A program made the translations under genes and the position numbers. This document shows, one piece after another, positions 17,449 through 27,771 of a DNA stretch of 64,000 nt (positions are counted from its first letter, which is position 1; each line of letters begins with the position of its first letter). Origin of the DNA: Brevibacillus panacihumi (GTDB lineage: Bacteria; Bacillota; Bacilli; Brevibacillales; Brevibacillaceae); NCBI RefSeq assembly GCF_003710985.1, contig NZ_RHHT01000019.1, positions 1 to 64,000 of the forward strand. Direction: 5' to 3'. The notes beneath the pieces are model-generated. The model saw only the letters and a program-made list of their open reading frames with translations, did not search any database and was not told the DNA's origin.

Positions 17449-18795
17449 ATGAACGAAAAGAACTACATTGACGTACATGAGACGCCGAAATTATCGAAGC
17501 TGTTCCCGCTCAGTATCCAACATCTGTTCGCGATGTTTGGCTCGACGGTACTCGTACCGATTCTGACTGGACTTGATCCGGCTACAGCACTCTTTACCAG
17601 CGGGATTGGGACACTGCTCTTCCTCTGGATTACAAAAGGAAAGCTGCCGAACTACCTGGGCTCCTCCTTCGCTTTTATCGGACCCATTATCATGGTGAGC
17701 AAAGCGTACGGATTCGGAACGGCCTTGCTGGGCTGCTTCCTCTCCGGGATTATCTACATGATCGTAGCAGGCATCGTGAAGAAGGCCGGGGTAAAATGGC
17801 TGGATCGCGTATTGCCTCCGGTTGTCATCGCTTCGGTAATCGTGGTGATCGGGCTTAGCCTCGCTGGGGTAGCCGTAGATATGGCCACAAAGGTTACGGT
17901 CGATAATGTATCCGTGATCTCCCTTACTTCCATTGAAATCTCCTTGGTTACAATTCTGGTAACCGTGCTGGCAGCTGTAGTGCTGCGCGGATTCTTCGCC
18001 CTGATTCCGATTCTGATCGGCATTATCGTAGGTTATCTCTACACGCTCTTGCGCCACCCTGATCTGATCGACCTGCAAAAAGTGGCGGAAGCAAAATGGT
18101 TCGTCGGCTTGCATGAGCTGTTTACACAGAACTTCAAATTCGCGGAAGTAGCAGCAGCCATCGGCAACCCATCTGCTTGGATATCCGCGCTCATCATCGC
18201 TCCCGTAGCCTTCGTAACCTTGGCAGAGCACCTGGGACATCTGCTGGTGACGAGCAAGGTCATGGATCGGGATCTGATGAAAGATCCGGGCCTGCACCGC
18301 AGCTTGTTCGGGGACGGGGTTGCCACCTCCCTGGCCGCTCTCTTGGGCGGACCTCCCGCGACTACGTATGGAGAGAATATCGGAGTTCTGGCGATCACAC
18401 GCGTCTACAGCAGAGTGGTGATCGGACTGGCGGCCGTTTTCGCCATCCTGTTCGCCTTCTCCGGCAAAATCAACACCTTGCTGATGAGCATTCCGACTCC
18501 GGTGCTCGGCGGCGTCTCCGTCATCCTGTTCGGGATTATCGCCGCACAAGGCTTGCGGATGTATGTGGACAACAAGATCAGCTTTGAAAACAAACGCAAC
18601 ATGATCATCGCGGCTGTCATCCTGGTTACCGGGATCGGCGGCTTCAAAATCAGCTTTGAGGGAATGGAAGGCTTCCTGAGCCATGTAGCCATCGACAACA
18701 TCGCCTTCTCTACCTTCCTGGGGATCATCCTGCATCTGATCTTGCCAGGCAAGGAATCGGCGATGGGAGAAGCGAACCCATCCCAAGAAAAATAA
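17449..18795 (+). CDS. pyrP: Uracil permease
   Basis: A 448-residue nucleobase:cation symporter-2 family protein with about 12-14 hydrophobic segments that imports uracil with protons. Family features are FPLSIQHLFAMFGSTVLVP near the N-terminus, the substrate-site region VTLAEHLGHLL (Glu near residue 260) and the GGPPATTYGENIGVLAITR signature. The ATG at 17449 follows AGGGGAGA. Its place between pyrR and pyrB, flanked by attenuators on both sides, is the same as in Bacillus. Confidence 0.95.
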   Translation: MNEKNYIDVHETPKLSKLFPLSIQHLFAMFGSTVLVPILTGLDPATALFTSGIGTLLFLWITKGKLPNYLGSSFAFIGPIIMVSKAYGFGTALLGCFLSGIIYMIVAGIVKKAGVKWLDRVLPPVVIASVIVVIGLSLAGVAVDMATKVTVDNVSVISLTSIEISLVTILVTVLAAVVLRGFFALIPILIGIIVGYLYTLLRHPDLIDLQKVAEAKWFVGLHELFTQNFKFAEVAAAIGNPSAWISALIIAPVAFVTLAEHLGHLLVTSKVMDRDLMKDPGLHRSLFGDGVATSLAALLGGPPATTYGENIGVLAITRVYSRVVIGLAAVFAILFAFSGKINTLLMSIPTPVLGGVSVILFGIIAAQGLRMYVDNKISFENKRNMIIAAVILVTGIGGFKISFEGMEGFLSHVAIDNIAFSTFLGIILHLILPGKESAMGEANPSQEK

Positions 18796-18824
18796 ATAAG
18801 ATCAACACGTTTCAGAACCTTTAA

Positions 18825-18945
18825 CCCGGTCCCGTGAGGCTGGCAAGGCTGATGAACGCTGTTTCCTCCTGTCTGCCTGCAGACAGAATCGCAGCTTCTT
18901 GTCTACGCCTGCCCACACGGCTCCGGATGACAAGAAGCTTTTTTT
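18825..18945 (+). promoter_or_regulatory. PyrR attenuator 3 (pyrP-pyrB intergenic)
   Basis: A PyrR-binding core CCCGTGAGGCTGGCAAGG (18831-18848) is followed by the terminator AGCTTCTTGTC ... GACAAGAAGCT with seven T (18893-18945). The terminator stem is nearly identical to that of attenuator 1, but with a 25-base loop. Confidence 0.87.
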
Positions 18946-18978
18946 CTGGACAGAACAGATCATACGGAGGGATACACG

Positions 18979-19923
18979 ATGAACAAGACTCGGCACTTGA
19001 TTGGCCTGTCGGATTTGAGCAAAGAACAGATGGCACACCTCTTGGAACGCGGAGAGTACTGGGCGAAGCGCCCGGGTGAGCAAGCGGAGATTCTGCGAGG
19101 CCGCTTTGTCGCCAACCTGTTTTTTGAGGCGAGTACGCGCACCCGCTTTTCCTTTGAAGTCGCGCAAAAACGTCTTGGAGCTCACGTGTTGAACTTCATA
19201 CCGGAGACCTCTTCTTCTGTAAAAGGAGAGACGGTCTACGATACACTGCGCACCCTCGAAGCGATGGGGGTAGAAGCGGCAGTCATTCGCACAAAAAAGG
19301 AAGGCTTGCTTCAAGAGCTGGCTGAGACTGTGGACCTGCACCTCATCAACGCGGGAGACGGCACGAACGAGCACCCGACGCAATGTCTGCTCGACATGCT
19401 GACGATGAAGCAGCAGTTCGGACGACTGGAAGGGCTGACAGTCGCCATCATCGGAGATTTGCGTCACAGCCGAGTGCTGGGCTCCCATCTGCACGCGCTG
19501 CCGAAAATGGGTGTGAAGCTCTTGCTCAGCGGTCCAGCTACCATGATGCCGCAACCGGCACGGATACCGGACGGCGTCAAAATCGTTGAAATCGATGAAG
19601 CAATCCAGACCGCAGACGTAGTGATGATGCTGCGTGTCCAACTGGAGCGGCATTCAGAAGCACTTTACATCTCCAAAGAAGAGTACCACCAAAAACACGG
19701 CCTTACGCTGGAGCGGGCGAAGATGATGAAGCCAGGCGCGGTCATCATGCATCCGGCACCAGTCAATCGCGGTGTAGAGATTGATACGAACCTCGTAGAA
19801 AGCAAAACCTCACTGATTCAAAAACAAGTAACCAATGGAGTAGCAGTGCGCATGGCCGTACTGGAAACATTGCTGAAAGGGAGCGAAATGACATGGGTAT
19901 CATCCTTGGCAACGGCAAACTGA
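18979..19923 (+). CDS. pyrB: Aspartate carbamoyltransferase catalytic subunit
   Basis: A 314-residue enzyme that joins carbamoyl phosphate and aspartate to N-carbamoylaspartate, the committed pyrimidine step. The carbamoyl-phosphate loop FFEASTRTRFSFEVA (STRTR near residue 50), HPTQCLLDMLTM and the aspartate-side HPAPVNRG are all intact. The length fits the Bacillus trimeric enzyme without a regulatory subunit, and no pyrI is seen. The ATG at 18979 follows ACGGAGGG. It overlaps pyrC by 31 bases. Confidence 0.96.
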   Translation: MNKTRHLIGLSDLSKEQMAHLLERGEYWAKRPGEQAEILRGRFVANLFFEASTRTRFSFEVAQKRLGAHVLNFIPETSSSVKGETVYDTLRTLEAMGVEAAVIRTKKEGLLQELAETVDLHLINAGDGTNEHPTQCLLDMLTMKQQFGRLEGLTVAIIGDLRHSRVLGSHLHALPKMGVKLLLSGPATMMPQPARIPDGVKIVEIDEAIQTADVVMMLRVQLERHSEALYISKEEYHQKHGLTLERAKMMKPGAVIMHPAPVNRGVEIDTNLVESKTSLIQKQVTNGVAVRMAVLETLLKGSEMTWVSSLATAN

Positions 19924-21173
19924 TCAATCAAGACGGACAATTGGCACCCGTCGAAATTTTAGTGGAAGACGGACGAATTACAGCGATGGGTGAGTCCATC
20001 CCACGCGAAGGACATAAGTGGGTGGATTGCAATGGGGGCATGATCAGCGCAGGGTTGGTCGATGTACACGTTCATTTGCGCGAGCCTGGATTTGAGCAAA
20101 AGGAAACGATTGCGACAGGTGCTGCGGCAGCAGTTCGCGGCGGATTTACAACCATCGCCTGCATGCCCAACACCCGCCCTTCCATCGACAGCGTCGAGAC
20201 GGTCACCTATATTCTCGAAAAAGCCAAAGAAGCAGGCAAGGCGCGGGTCATCCCGTATGGCGCGATTACGGTTCGCCAATTGGGGAAAGAATTGACGGAT
20301 TTCGCGGCATTGAAGGAAGCGGGCATCTTCGCCCTGACCGATGACGGCGTCGGCGTACAATCGACCGCCATGATGAAAAAGGCGATGAAAGCAGCGCAGG
20401 AGCTGGGCCTCTCCATCGTAGCGCACTGCGAGGATGACGACCTGCTGATTCCGGGCAGCGCCTTGCATGACGGCGTCGTAGCAGCGCGTCACGGCTTGCC
20501 TGGCATCCCGTCCGAGTCAGAGTCCATCCATGTCGGACGCGACATTCTGCTGGCAGAGCAGACAGGTGTTCACTACCATGTATGCCACATCAGCGCGAAA
20601 GAGTCGGTGCGTCTGGTGCGCGACGGCAAAAGAGCAGGCGTGAATGTGACCTGCGAGGTAACCCCGCACCACCTGCTCCTGTGCGACGAGGATATTCCGG
20701 AGAACCTGGATACCAACTGGAAGATGAACCCGCCGCTGCGCTCCCGCGAGGATCGTGCAGCTCTGATCGCCGGTCTGAAGGACGGCACGATCGATATGAT
20801 CGCGACCGACCACGCGCCGCACACGGCAGAGGAAAAAGCAAATGGCATCGATCGTGCCCCATTCGGGATCGTCGGCCTGGAGACAGCCTTCCCGCTGCTC
20901 TATACCCATCTGGTCGAGACGGGTGAGATCACCCTGCAAAAACTGGTGGAGCTATTGACCGTAAAACCTGCGCAAGCCTTCGGACTGCCGTATGGCCGCC
21001 TGGAGGTAGGGGCACCGGCAGACCTGACCGTCATCGACCTGACGACGGAAAAAACGATTGATCCCAAGACCTTTGCAAGCAAAGGAACCAATACGCCTTT
21101 TAGCGGCTGGGCATGCAAGGGCTGGCCGATTCTGACACTGGTAGACGGCAAGATCATGTACAAGGAAGCTTAA
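19893..21173 (+). CDS. pyrC: Dihydroorotase
   Basis: A 426-residue type I dihydroorotase that cyclises carbamoylaspartate to dihydroorotate with two zinc ions. Metal ligands are visible in GLVDVHVHLREPG (HxH near residues 59-61), VAHCEDDDL, HVCHISAKES and IATDHAPHT (catalytic Asp). The ATG at 19893 lies within the end of pyrB and has GGGAGCG upstream, indicating coupled translation. Confidence 0.95.
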   Translation: MGIILGNGKLINQDGQLAPVEILVEDGRITAMGESIPREGHKWVDCNGGMISAGLVDVHVHLREPGFEQKETIATGAAAAVRGGFTTIACMPNTRPSIDSVETVTYILEKAKEAGKARVIPYGAITVRQLGKELTDFAALKEAGIFALTDDGVGVQSTAMMKKAMKAAQELGLSIVAHCEDDDLLIPGSALHDGVVAARHGLPGIPSESESIHVGRDILLAEQTGVHYHVCHISAKESVRLVRDGKRAGVNVTCEVTPHHLLLCDEDIPENLDTNWKMNPPLRSREDRAALIAGLKDGTIDMIATDHAPHTAEEKANGIDRAPFGIVGLETAFPLLYTHLVETGEITLQKLVELLTVKPAQAFGLPYGRLEVGAPADLTVIDLTTEKTIDPKTFASKGTNTPFSGWACKGWPILTLVDGKIMYKEA

Positions 21174-21239
21174 GAGAGAAAAACATCCCTGCTGACTCAA
21201 CGAGATACGACAGGAGCGACTACGGAGGAGGAACGATAG

Positions 21240-22337
21240 ATGCGTGCAAGACTGATCTTGGAAGACGGAACGGAATTACTCGGCAGCGCGTTTGGCGCAA
21301 CGAAGGAAACAAGCGGTGAAGTGGTGTTCAATACGGGGTTGACTGGCTACCAGGAGGTTCTGTCCGACCCATCCTACTGCGGCCAGATCGTGACCATGAC
21401 CTACCCGCTGATCGGCAATTACGGAATCAACCGCGATGATTTCGAAGCGGTTCGCCCTTATATCCACGGATTTGTCGTTCGGGAGCACAGTGAAGCACCA
21501 AGCAACTGGCGCAACACCCAAACCCTGGATGAGTTGCTGAAAGTCTACGATATTCCCGGCATCGCTGGCGTCGATACACGGATGCTGACGAGAAAAATCC
21601 GCTACCACGGCACCTTGAAAGGGATGATTACGACAAGCGACGCCCCGCTGGCTGAGCTGGTCGCATCCTTGAACGCTACGCCGCTGATGACCGATCAGGT
21701 ATCCCGCGTCTCGACCAAAAGCGTCTTCAGTTGTCCAGGCACCGGACATCGCGTAGTCTTGGTGGATTTCGGCTCCAAGCACGGCATCCTGCGCGAGCTC
21801 ACCAAACGCAACTGCGACGTCGTAGTCGTGCCATACGATGTGACAGCAGATGAGATCCGCCGCATTCAGCCGGACGGCATCCTTTTGTCCAACGGCCCTG
21901 GAGATCCCAAGGACGTGCCGCAAGCCATCGAGATGATCCGCGGCATCCTGGGTGAATACCCGCTGTTCGGCATCTGCCTGGGGCACCAGTTGTTCTCCCT
22001 GGCTTCCGGCGCGGACACGATGAAGCTGAAATTCGGCCATCGCGGCGGGAACCATCCGGTGAAGGAATTGACGACCGGACGCACCTACATCACCTCCCAG
22101 AACCACAGCTACGCTGTAAAAGAAGAATCGCTCGCAGGAACCGAGCTGGAGATTACTCATATCGCCTTGAACGACGGAACGATTGAGGGCGTGCGCAACG
22201 CAGCGAAAAACGCTTTCTCTGTCCAGTACCACCCGGAAGCGGCCCCAGGCCCTTATGATTCCGGCTATCTGTTCGACCAGTTTCTTGCCATGATGGATAC
22301 CGCTAAGGAGGAGAAAACCCATGCCAAAACACGCTGA
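21240..22337 (+). CDS. carA: Carbamoyl-phosphate synthase small subunit (glutaminase)
   Basis: A 365-residue glutamine amidotransferase subunit that supplies ammonia to CarB. The class I triad is present: Cys in [10 protein letters not shown] near residue 243, and His and Glu in [10 protein letters not shown] near residue 329. The N-terminal domain has [17 protein letters not shown]. The ATG at 21240 follows GGAGGAGGAA. It overlaps carB by 17 bases. This is the pyr-linked isoenzyme (Bacillus pyrAA). Confidence 0.95.
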   Translation: MRARLILEDGTELLGSAFGATKETSGEVVFNTGLTGYQEVLSDPSYCGQIVTMTYPLIGNYGINRDDFEAVRPYIHGFVVREHSEAPSNWRNTQTLDELLKVYDIPGIAGVDTRMLTRKIRYHGTLKGMITTSDAPLAELVASLNATPLMTDQVSRVSTKSVFSCPGTGHRVVLVDFGSKHGILRELTKRNCDVVVVPYDVTADEIRRIQPDGILLSNGPGDPKDVPQAIEMIRGILGEYPLFGICLGHQLFSLASGADTMKLKFGHRGGNHPVKELTTGRTYITSQNHSYAVKEESLAGTELEITHIALNDGTIEGVRNAAKNAFSVQYHPEAAPGPYDSGYLFDQFLAMMDTAKEEKTHAKTR

Positions 22338-25300
22338 TCTGAAAAAAATCCTCGTGATCGGTTCCGGTCCGATCGTGATCGGGCAAGCCGCCGAATTTGA
22401 CTATGCAGGTACACAAGCCTGCGAAGCTTTGAAGGAAGAAGGGATGGAGGTCGTCCTGATCAACTCCAACCCGGCTACCATCATGACCGACACCAATATG
22501 GCGGACAAAGTCTACATCGAGCCGATCACGCCCGAGTTCGTCGCGCGAGTCATCCGCCAGGAAAAACCGGATGGACTCTTGCCGACATTGGGCGGACAAA
22601 CGGGCTTGAATATGGCAGTGGCCCTGGCTGAAGCAGGCATCCTGGAGCAGGAAAATGTCAAGCTGCTCGGCACCAAGCTGGAATCGATCAAAAAGGCGGA
22701 AGACCGCGAGCTGTTCCGCGCATTGATGAACGAGCTGGGCGAGCCTGTGCCGGAATCCGTGATCGTCAGCACCGTAGAGGAAGCCGTGGACTTTGCCAAT
22801 GAGATCGGCTACCCGATCATCGTGCGTCCGGCCTATACCCTGGGCGGTACCGGCGGCGGGATTTGCGAAGACGAGGAGAATCTGCGCGAGATCGTGGCAA
22901 GCGGGCTGAAATACTCTCCGATCACGCAATGCCTCATCGAGAAAAGCATTGCCGGAATGAAGGAAATCGAATACGAAGTGATGCGCGATGCCAACGACAA
23001 TTGCATCGTCGTCTGCAACATGGAAAACATCGACCCGGTCGGGGTGCATACAGGAGACTCCATCGTCGTGGCGCCAAGCCAAACCTTGTCGGACCGTGAG
23101 TATCAAATGCTGCGCTCCTCCGCACTGAACATCATTCGCGCACTGGGCATCGAGGGCGGCTGCAACGTACAATACGCGCTTGATCCGCACAGCTTCCAAT
23201 ACTACGTCATCGAGGTAAACCCGCGCGTGAGCCGTTCTTCTGCGCTGGCATCCAAAGCGACTGGCTATCCAATCGCAAAAATGGCAGCGAAGATCGCCAT
23301 CGGATACACCCTGGACGAACTGAAAAATCCGGTGACAGGCCAAACCTTCGCTTGCTTCGAGCCGACGCTCGACTACGTGGTAAGCAAAATTCCGCGCTGG
23401 CCATTTGATAAATTCCAGTCTGCCAACCGCAAGCTGGGAACGCAAATGAAAGCGACCGGAGAGGTCATGGCGATCGGTCGGACCTTTGAAGAGTCGATCA
23501 TGAAGGCGATCCGCTCGCTGGAGATCGGCAGCTATCATATCGAGGTCAAGGGAGCAAAAGAGATTTCCGACGAGGTATTGTCCGCACGCCTGATCGCCGC
23601 CGATGATGAGCGCCTCTTCCTCCTGGCAGAAGCGCTGCGCCGCGGCTGGACGATCGAGCAGCTACATGAGTTAACCAAGATCGATTTGTTCTTCCTGTAT
23701 AAATTCCAAAAAATGGTTAATTTTGAAGCGGTACTGGAGGAAGGCTTGACCACGGAAAAGCTGTATGAAGCCAAACGCATGGGCTTTACCGACCGCAAAA
23801 TTGCCGAGCTTGCCGGACTTTCCGAAGAAGAAGTGCGCGAACAGCGCAAACAGCAGGGATTCGTGCCGGTATTCAAAATGGTGGATACGTGCGCAGCGGA
23901 ATTTGAAGCACAGACACCGTACTACTACTCCAGCTACGAAGTGGAAGACGAACGTATCGAGACAGGCAAAAAACGCGTCGTCGTCCTGGGCTCCGGTCCA
24001 ATCCGCATCGGACAGGGGATCGAGTTCGACTATGCGACCGTGCACGCTGTATGGGCGTTGAAAGAAGCCGGATACGAAGCGGTCATCATCAACAACAACC
24101 CGGAGACAGTCTCGACTGACTTCAACACCTCCGACCGTCTGTACTTCGAGCCGCTGTACATCGAAGACGTCATGAACATTCTCGACGTAGAAAAGCCAGA
24201 AGGCGTCATCGTCCAGTTCGGCGGACAAACCGCGATCAACCTGGCAGACAAGCTGGCAGCACGCGGCATCAAGATTCTTGGCACCAGCCTCGAAAATATC
24301 GACGCAGCCGAGAACCGCGAGAAGTTTGAAGCGCTTCTGCGCGGCCTGGAGATCGCACAGCCGCCAGGAAAAACCGTCACATCGGTGGAAGAAGCAGTCG
24401 TAGCGGCAGAAGGACTTGGCTTCCCGGTACTGGTACGCCCATCCTACGTACTGGGTGGACGCGCGATGGAAATCGTCTACAATCAGCCTGAGCTGCTGGA
24501 ATACATGGAAAAAGCGGTAAAAATCAATCCGGAGCATCCGGTGCTCGTAGACCGCTACATGGTCGGGATCGAGGCAGAGGTAGATGCGATCTGCGACGGC
24601 GAAAACGTCCTGATTCCGGGCATCATGGAGCATATCGAGCGGGCAGGGGTCCACTCCGGCGACTCGATCGCGGTATATCCGCCACAATCCCTGTCCCAAG
24701 AAATCAAGGATGAACTGATCGACATGACGACGAAGCTGGCACGCGCGCTGCAAATCAAGGGCTTGCTCAACATCCAGTTTGTCATTTATAACAATCGTCC
24801 GTATGTGATCGAAGTGAATCCGCGCTCTTCCCGCACCGTGCCTTTCCTCTCCAAAGTGACAGGAATTCCGATGGCAAACATCGCGACGAAGGCGATCCTC
24901 GGACACTCGATCGTGGAACAAGGCTTCACGCCGGGCTATCACCCAGAAGAAGAAATGGTATCGGTCAAAGTGCCGGTCTTCTCCTTCGCCAAGCTGCGCC
25001 GCGTAGACATCACACTCGGTCCGGAAATGAAATCGACAGGTGAAGTCATGGGACGCGAAAGCACATTGGCAAAAGCGCTGTACAAAGGGTTGGTCGCCGC
25101 AGGGATGAACATTCCGACGCAAGGCACCTTGCTCGTCACCGTCGCAGACAAAGACAAGGAAGAGGCGCTGTCCATCGTCAAACGCTTCCGCAAGCTCGGC
25201 TTCAAGCTGCTGGCCACTTCCGGCACAGCCGATTACCTGGAGCAGGCAGGCCTGCCTGTCACCCGTGTCAACAAATTGTCTGAAGGCACGCCAAATCTGC

Positions 25301-25533
25301 TGGACATGATTCACACGGGGGAAGCCAACATCGTGCTGAACACCTTGACCAAAGGAAAAACACCGCAGCGTGACGGATTCCGCATCCGCCGGGAAGCTGT
25401 CGAGAACGGAGCCGTGTGCCTTACTTCACTCGATACGGCGACAGCTCTCCTGCATGTGCTGGAGACAATCACCTTCTCGACAGAGGCGATGCCAACACAG
25501 CGCGCAGGTGCGAAGGTTACCGTAACGGTATAA
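22321..25533 (+). CDS. carB: Carbamoyl-phosphate synthase large subunit
   Basis: A 1070-residue enzyme built from two homologous ATP-grasp halves, starting at [19 protein letters not shown] and again near residue 555 with [18 protein letters not shown]. It makes carbamoyl phosphate from bicarbonate, ammonia and two ATP. The C-terminal part (from about residue 935) is the MGS-like allosteric domain that binds UMP/PRPP-type effectors. ATP-grasp signatures include [12 protein letters not shown] and [13 protein letters not shown]. It corresponds to Bacillus pyrAB. In Bacillus it is followed by pyrK and pyrD; here only 55 bases separate it from pyrF. Confidence 0.96.
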   Translation: MPKHADLKKILVIGSGPIVIGQAAEFDYAGTQACEALKEEGMEVVLINSNPATIMTDTNMADKVYIEPITPEFVARVIRQEKPDGLLPTLGGQTGLNMAVALAEAGILEQENVKLLGTKLESIKKAEDRELFRALMNELGEPVPESVIVSTVEEAVDFANEIGYPIIVRPAYTLGGTGGGICEDEENLREIVASGLKYSPITQCLIEKSIAGMKEIEYEVMRDANDNCIVVCNMENIDPVGVHTGDSIVVAPSQTLSDREYQMLRSSALNIIRALGIEGGCNVQYALDPHSFQYYVIEVNPRVSRSSALASKATGYPIAKMAAKIAIGYTLDELKNPVTGQTFACFEPTLDYVVSKIPRWPFDKFQSANRKLGTQMKATGEVMAIGRTFEESIMKAIRSLEIGSYHIEVKGAKEISDEVLSARLIAADDERLFLLAEALRRGWTIEQLHELTKIDLFFLYKFQKMVNFEAVLEEGLTTEKLYEAKRMGFTDRKIAELAGLSEEEVREQRKQQGFVPVFKMVDTCAAEFEAQTPYYYSSYEVEDERIETGKKRVVVLGSGPIRIGQGIEFDYATVHAVWALKEAGYEAVIINNNPETVSTDFNTSDRLYFEPLYIEDVMNILDVEKPEGVIVQFGGQTAINLADKLAARGIKILGTSLENIDAAENREKFEALLRGLEIAQPPGKTVTSVEEAVVAAEGLGFPVLVRPSYVLGGRAMEIVYNQPELLEYMEKAVKINPEHPVLVDRYMVGIEAEVDAICDGENVLIPGIMEHIERAGVHSGDSIAVYPPQSLSQEIKDELIDMTTKLARALQIKGLLNIQFVIYNNRPYVIEVNPRSSRTVPFLSKVTGIPMANIATKAILGHSIVEQGFTPGYHPEEEMVSVKVPVFSFAKLRRVDITLGPEMKSTGEVMGRESTLAKALYKGLVAAGMNIPTQGTLLVTVADKDKEEALSIVKRFRKLGFKLLATSGTADYLEQAGLPVTRVNKLSEGTPNLLDMIHTGEANIVLNTLTKGKTPQRDGFRIRREAVENGAVCLTSLDTATALLHVLETITFSTEAMPTQRAGAKVTVTV

Positions 25534-25588
25534 GAAAAGCAGTGTCAGATAGAGAAAACCAGACTGGAGATCAAAGGGGAGAGGCAGT

Positions 25589-26326
25589 GTGAAACCGGAA
25601 ACCATCGATATTCGTGAGCGCATGATCGTTGCGCTCGACTTTTCTACACTGGAAGAGGTCAAGCAATGCCTGGCTTCTTTGAAGGGACATGTACGCTACG
25701 TAAAGGTCGGCATGGAGCTGACCTATGCTGAAGGACCAGCCGTGTTTCATTACCTGAAGGAGCTGGGACTAAAGGTCTTCGTCGACCTGAAGGTACACGA
25801 CATTCCCAATACGGCAAAAGGAGCCATGCGCAGCCTTGCACGGCACGGCGTGGACATGGTGAATGTGCACGCGGCCGGCGGCGTTGCGATGATGCAAGCG
25901 GCACGCGAAGGATTGGAGCAGGGAACAGCGGCGGGTGCTGCTGCTCCCTTGCTGATCGGCGTCACGATGCTGACATCTACCGGGAAGCAGACGATGAACG
26001 ACGAATTGGCAATTGCAGGCGACGTCGAGGATGTCGTCCTTCACTACGCGAAAATGACCAAGCAAGCGGGTCTGGATGGCGTCGTCGCTTCTCCGCTGGA
26101 GGTCCCTGTGATCAAAAAAGCGTTGGGAGAATCCTTTGTTACCGTTACCCCGGGGATTCGTCCGCTGGGCGCCGACCAAGGCGACCAGACACGGATCACC
26201 ACACCGGAGCAGGCATTTAGGCTCGGCAGCGACTATCTCGTGATCGGCCGGGCCGTCACCGCAGCGAAAGACCCGTCAGCCGCTTGGGAGAGCATCGTGC
26301 AAGCGGTCGAGGCGGACCGCAGCTAA
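25589..26326 (+). CDS. pyrF: Orotidine-5'-phosphate decarboxylase
   Basis: A 245-residue TIM-barrel enzyme that decarboxylates OMP to UMP. The catalytic Lys/Asp array is in VFVDLKVHDIPNT near residues 59-70, and the phosphate-gripper segment TPGIRPLGADQGDQ is at about 187-200. The start is GTG at 25589 with AAAGGGGAG upstream. It lies directly after carB, where pyrK and pyrD would be expected. Confidence 0.95.
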   Translation: MKPETIDIRERMIVALDFSTLEEVKQCLASLKGHVRYVKVGMELTYAEGPAVFHYLKELGLKVFVDLKVHDIPNTAKGAMRSLARHGVDMVNVHAAGGVAMMQAAREGLEQGTAAGAAAPLLIGVTMLTSTGKQTMNDELAIAGDVEDVVLHYAKMTKQAGLDGVVASPLEVPVIKKALGESFVTVTPGIRPLGADQGDQTRITTPEQAFRLGSDYLVIGRAVTAAKDPSAAWESIVQAVEADRS

Positions 26327-26382
26327 ATCCGCTCATATACGAGCTACTACAACCCCATCTGGAAAAGAGAGGACATGATAGC

Positions 26383-27012
26383 ATGACGAAGGCGAAAGAA
26401 ATCGCGAGCAGCTTGCTTGCCATCGGCGCAGTCCATCTGCGCCCTGATCAACCCTTTACCTGGACATCCGGCATCAAATCGCCGATCTACTGTGACAATC
26501 GGATCACCATGTCCTATCCGTCCGTTCGCCGCCAGATCGCACAGGCATTTGCCGAACTGATTCGCGAAAAGTATCCTGAAGCACAGGTCGTAGCGGGAAC
26601 AGCGACAGCAGGGATTCCTCACGCTGCCTGGGTGGCGGAGCTGTTGGATCTGCCGATGATCTACGTACGTGATAAAGCAAAAGGCCACGGCCGCCAGAAT
26701 CAGATCGAAGGAGCGCTGGCTGCAGGGCAAAAGGTGGTTGTGATCGAGGATCTGATTTCCACGGGCGGCAGCTCGCTCAAAGCAGCGCAGGCCGTGCAGG
26801 CGGAAGGGGGCGAAGTTCTCGGAGTCGCCGCGATCTTCAGCTATCAGTTCCCGGATGCCGAAGCCTTGTTCGCTAATGCAGGAATTCCGTGCACGACCAT
26901 TTCCCATTACACGGCATTGCTGGAAGCAGCGAGGGAGCAGGGTACGATCACTGCCGAACAGGAAACGCTGCTCGGAGAATGGCGCAAAGCACCAAAAACG
27001 TTTTTTGCTTAA
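26383..27012 (+). CDS. pyrE: Orotate phosphoribosyltransferase
   Basis: A 209-residue enzyme that makes OMP from orotate and PRPP. The PRPP loop VVVIEDLISTGGSS lies near residues 118-131, and the orotate region has FTWTSGIKSPIYCDNR. I chose the ATG at 26383 (AGAGAGGACATGATAGC upstream); the upstream in-frame extension overlaps pyrF and lacks family residues. It is the last gene of the operon and is followed by a terminator. Confidence 0.95.
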   Translation: MTKAKEIASSLLAIGAVHLRPDQPFTWTSGIKSPIYCDNRITMSYPSVRRQIAQAFAELIREKYPEAQVVAGTATAGIPHAAWVAELLDLPMIYVRDKAKGHGRQNQIEGALAAGQKVVVIEDLISTGGSSLKAAQAVQAEGGEVLGVAAIFSYQFPDAEALFANAGIPCTTISHYTALLEAAREQGTITAEQETLLGEWRKAPKTFFA

Positions 27013-27020
27013 ACATAATG

Positions 27021-27059
27021 AGAGTGAAAGTGGTCGAATTGCCGCTTTCACTCTTTTTT
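27021..27059 (+). terminator. Terminator of the pyr operon
   Basis: A perfect 10-bp stem AGAGTGAAAG / CTTTCACTCT with a 14-base loop is followed by a T-run. It lies 8 bases after the pyrE stop. Confidence 0.88.
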
Positions 27060-27178
27060 CATTCCAAATGGGCGTATAAAATATGTAAGGCTGGAATTTA
27101 TTTGGAGACTATTTCGTACCTTTAGTATATTTTAAAACGAATAGGCTTCATTTCTTAATCGAGAAGGGAGAATGTTAT

Positions 27179-27631
27179 TTGAGTATAAAAAATGAGAAAC
27201 ATATGAAGTCAGAAAAAGTTGATAAAATGTATTTGACTAAAGGATGGGGCTATGTAGCAGCTTTTGCTCTGTTGCCGTATGCGATTTTAAAATCGCTTTG
27301 GGCATGGGGATCAACGGTGGGACTTACAACAAATCAAGCTGTACAAGATGTAGCAGGGTTTGGTGATGCGTTAAAGGAAGGATCTGCTTTTCTATATACG
27401 TTCTATGCCATTGGAATCGACTTCACAGCTGTCTTGGCGATACTGGCATCATTATTTGCTTTAGCTCTCGTGACCTCTTGGGGGGAGAAAATGCCAAGAT
27501 GGCTTTTGATCATTGCAGGATGGTCAGTTGGGGTCATAACAGTTCTTATTAGCTTCTTGACAGCCCTTCAATTTATGGGAGTGCTTCCGAAAGGATATAC
27601 CGAAGGGTTTGCCATTGAGTGCTTATCTTAG
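27179..27631 (+). CDS. Small membrane protein, unknown function, possibly truncated
   Basis: A 150-residue protein with about four hydrophobic segments (residues 23-40, 75-100, 110-130 and possibly one more). The TTG at 27179 follows GAAGGGAG. The N-terminal pattern YAILKSLWAWGSTVGLT resembles uncharacterised Bacillales membrane proteins of the DUF3995 type, from memory. The protein stops soon after FMGVLPKGYTEGF with the unrelated-looking tail AIECLS, so the C-terminus may have been lost. The base composition is clearly more AT-rich than the pyr operon. A convergent terminator follows. Confidence 0.6.
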   Translation: MSIKNEKHMKSEKVDKMYLTKGWGYVAAFALLPYAILKSLWAWGSTVGLTTNQAVQDVAGFGDALKEGSAFLYTFYAIGIDFTAVLAILASLFALALVTSWGEKMPRWLLIIAGWSVGVITVLISFLTALQFMGVLPKGYTEGFAIECLS

Positions 27632-27703
27632 TGTCCTTTGGTGTTCCGGAACAACTTTCAACCATCTGGCGCATTTGCTGAATAAAGAGCTTCAGCTTGT
27701 AAG

Positions 27704-27743
27704 AAACCCAGCTAATCTTCTTTTACGAAAGTAGCTGGGTTTT
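27704..27743 (+). terminator. Bidirectional terminator between convergent genes
   Basis: A perfect 11-bp stem AAACCCAGCTA / TAGCTGGGTTT with a 17-base loop ends in a short T-run. It lies between the membrane-protein gene and the oppositely oriented NhaC-type gene. Confidence 0.75.
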
Positions 27744-27771
27744 ATAGGTAGGACATGCCCTCGTCATTTCA

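Noticed and set aside
17491-18786. Long minus-strand frame of 431 codons opposite pyrP
   Set aside because: It mirrors the codon structure of pyrP, is rich in Asp/Gln/His, and has no ribosome site or recognisable family.
23671-25314. 547-codon minus-strand frame opposite carB
   Set aside because: It is an antisense shadow of a highly conserved gene; the sequence has no domain-like pattern.
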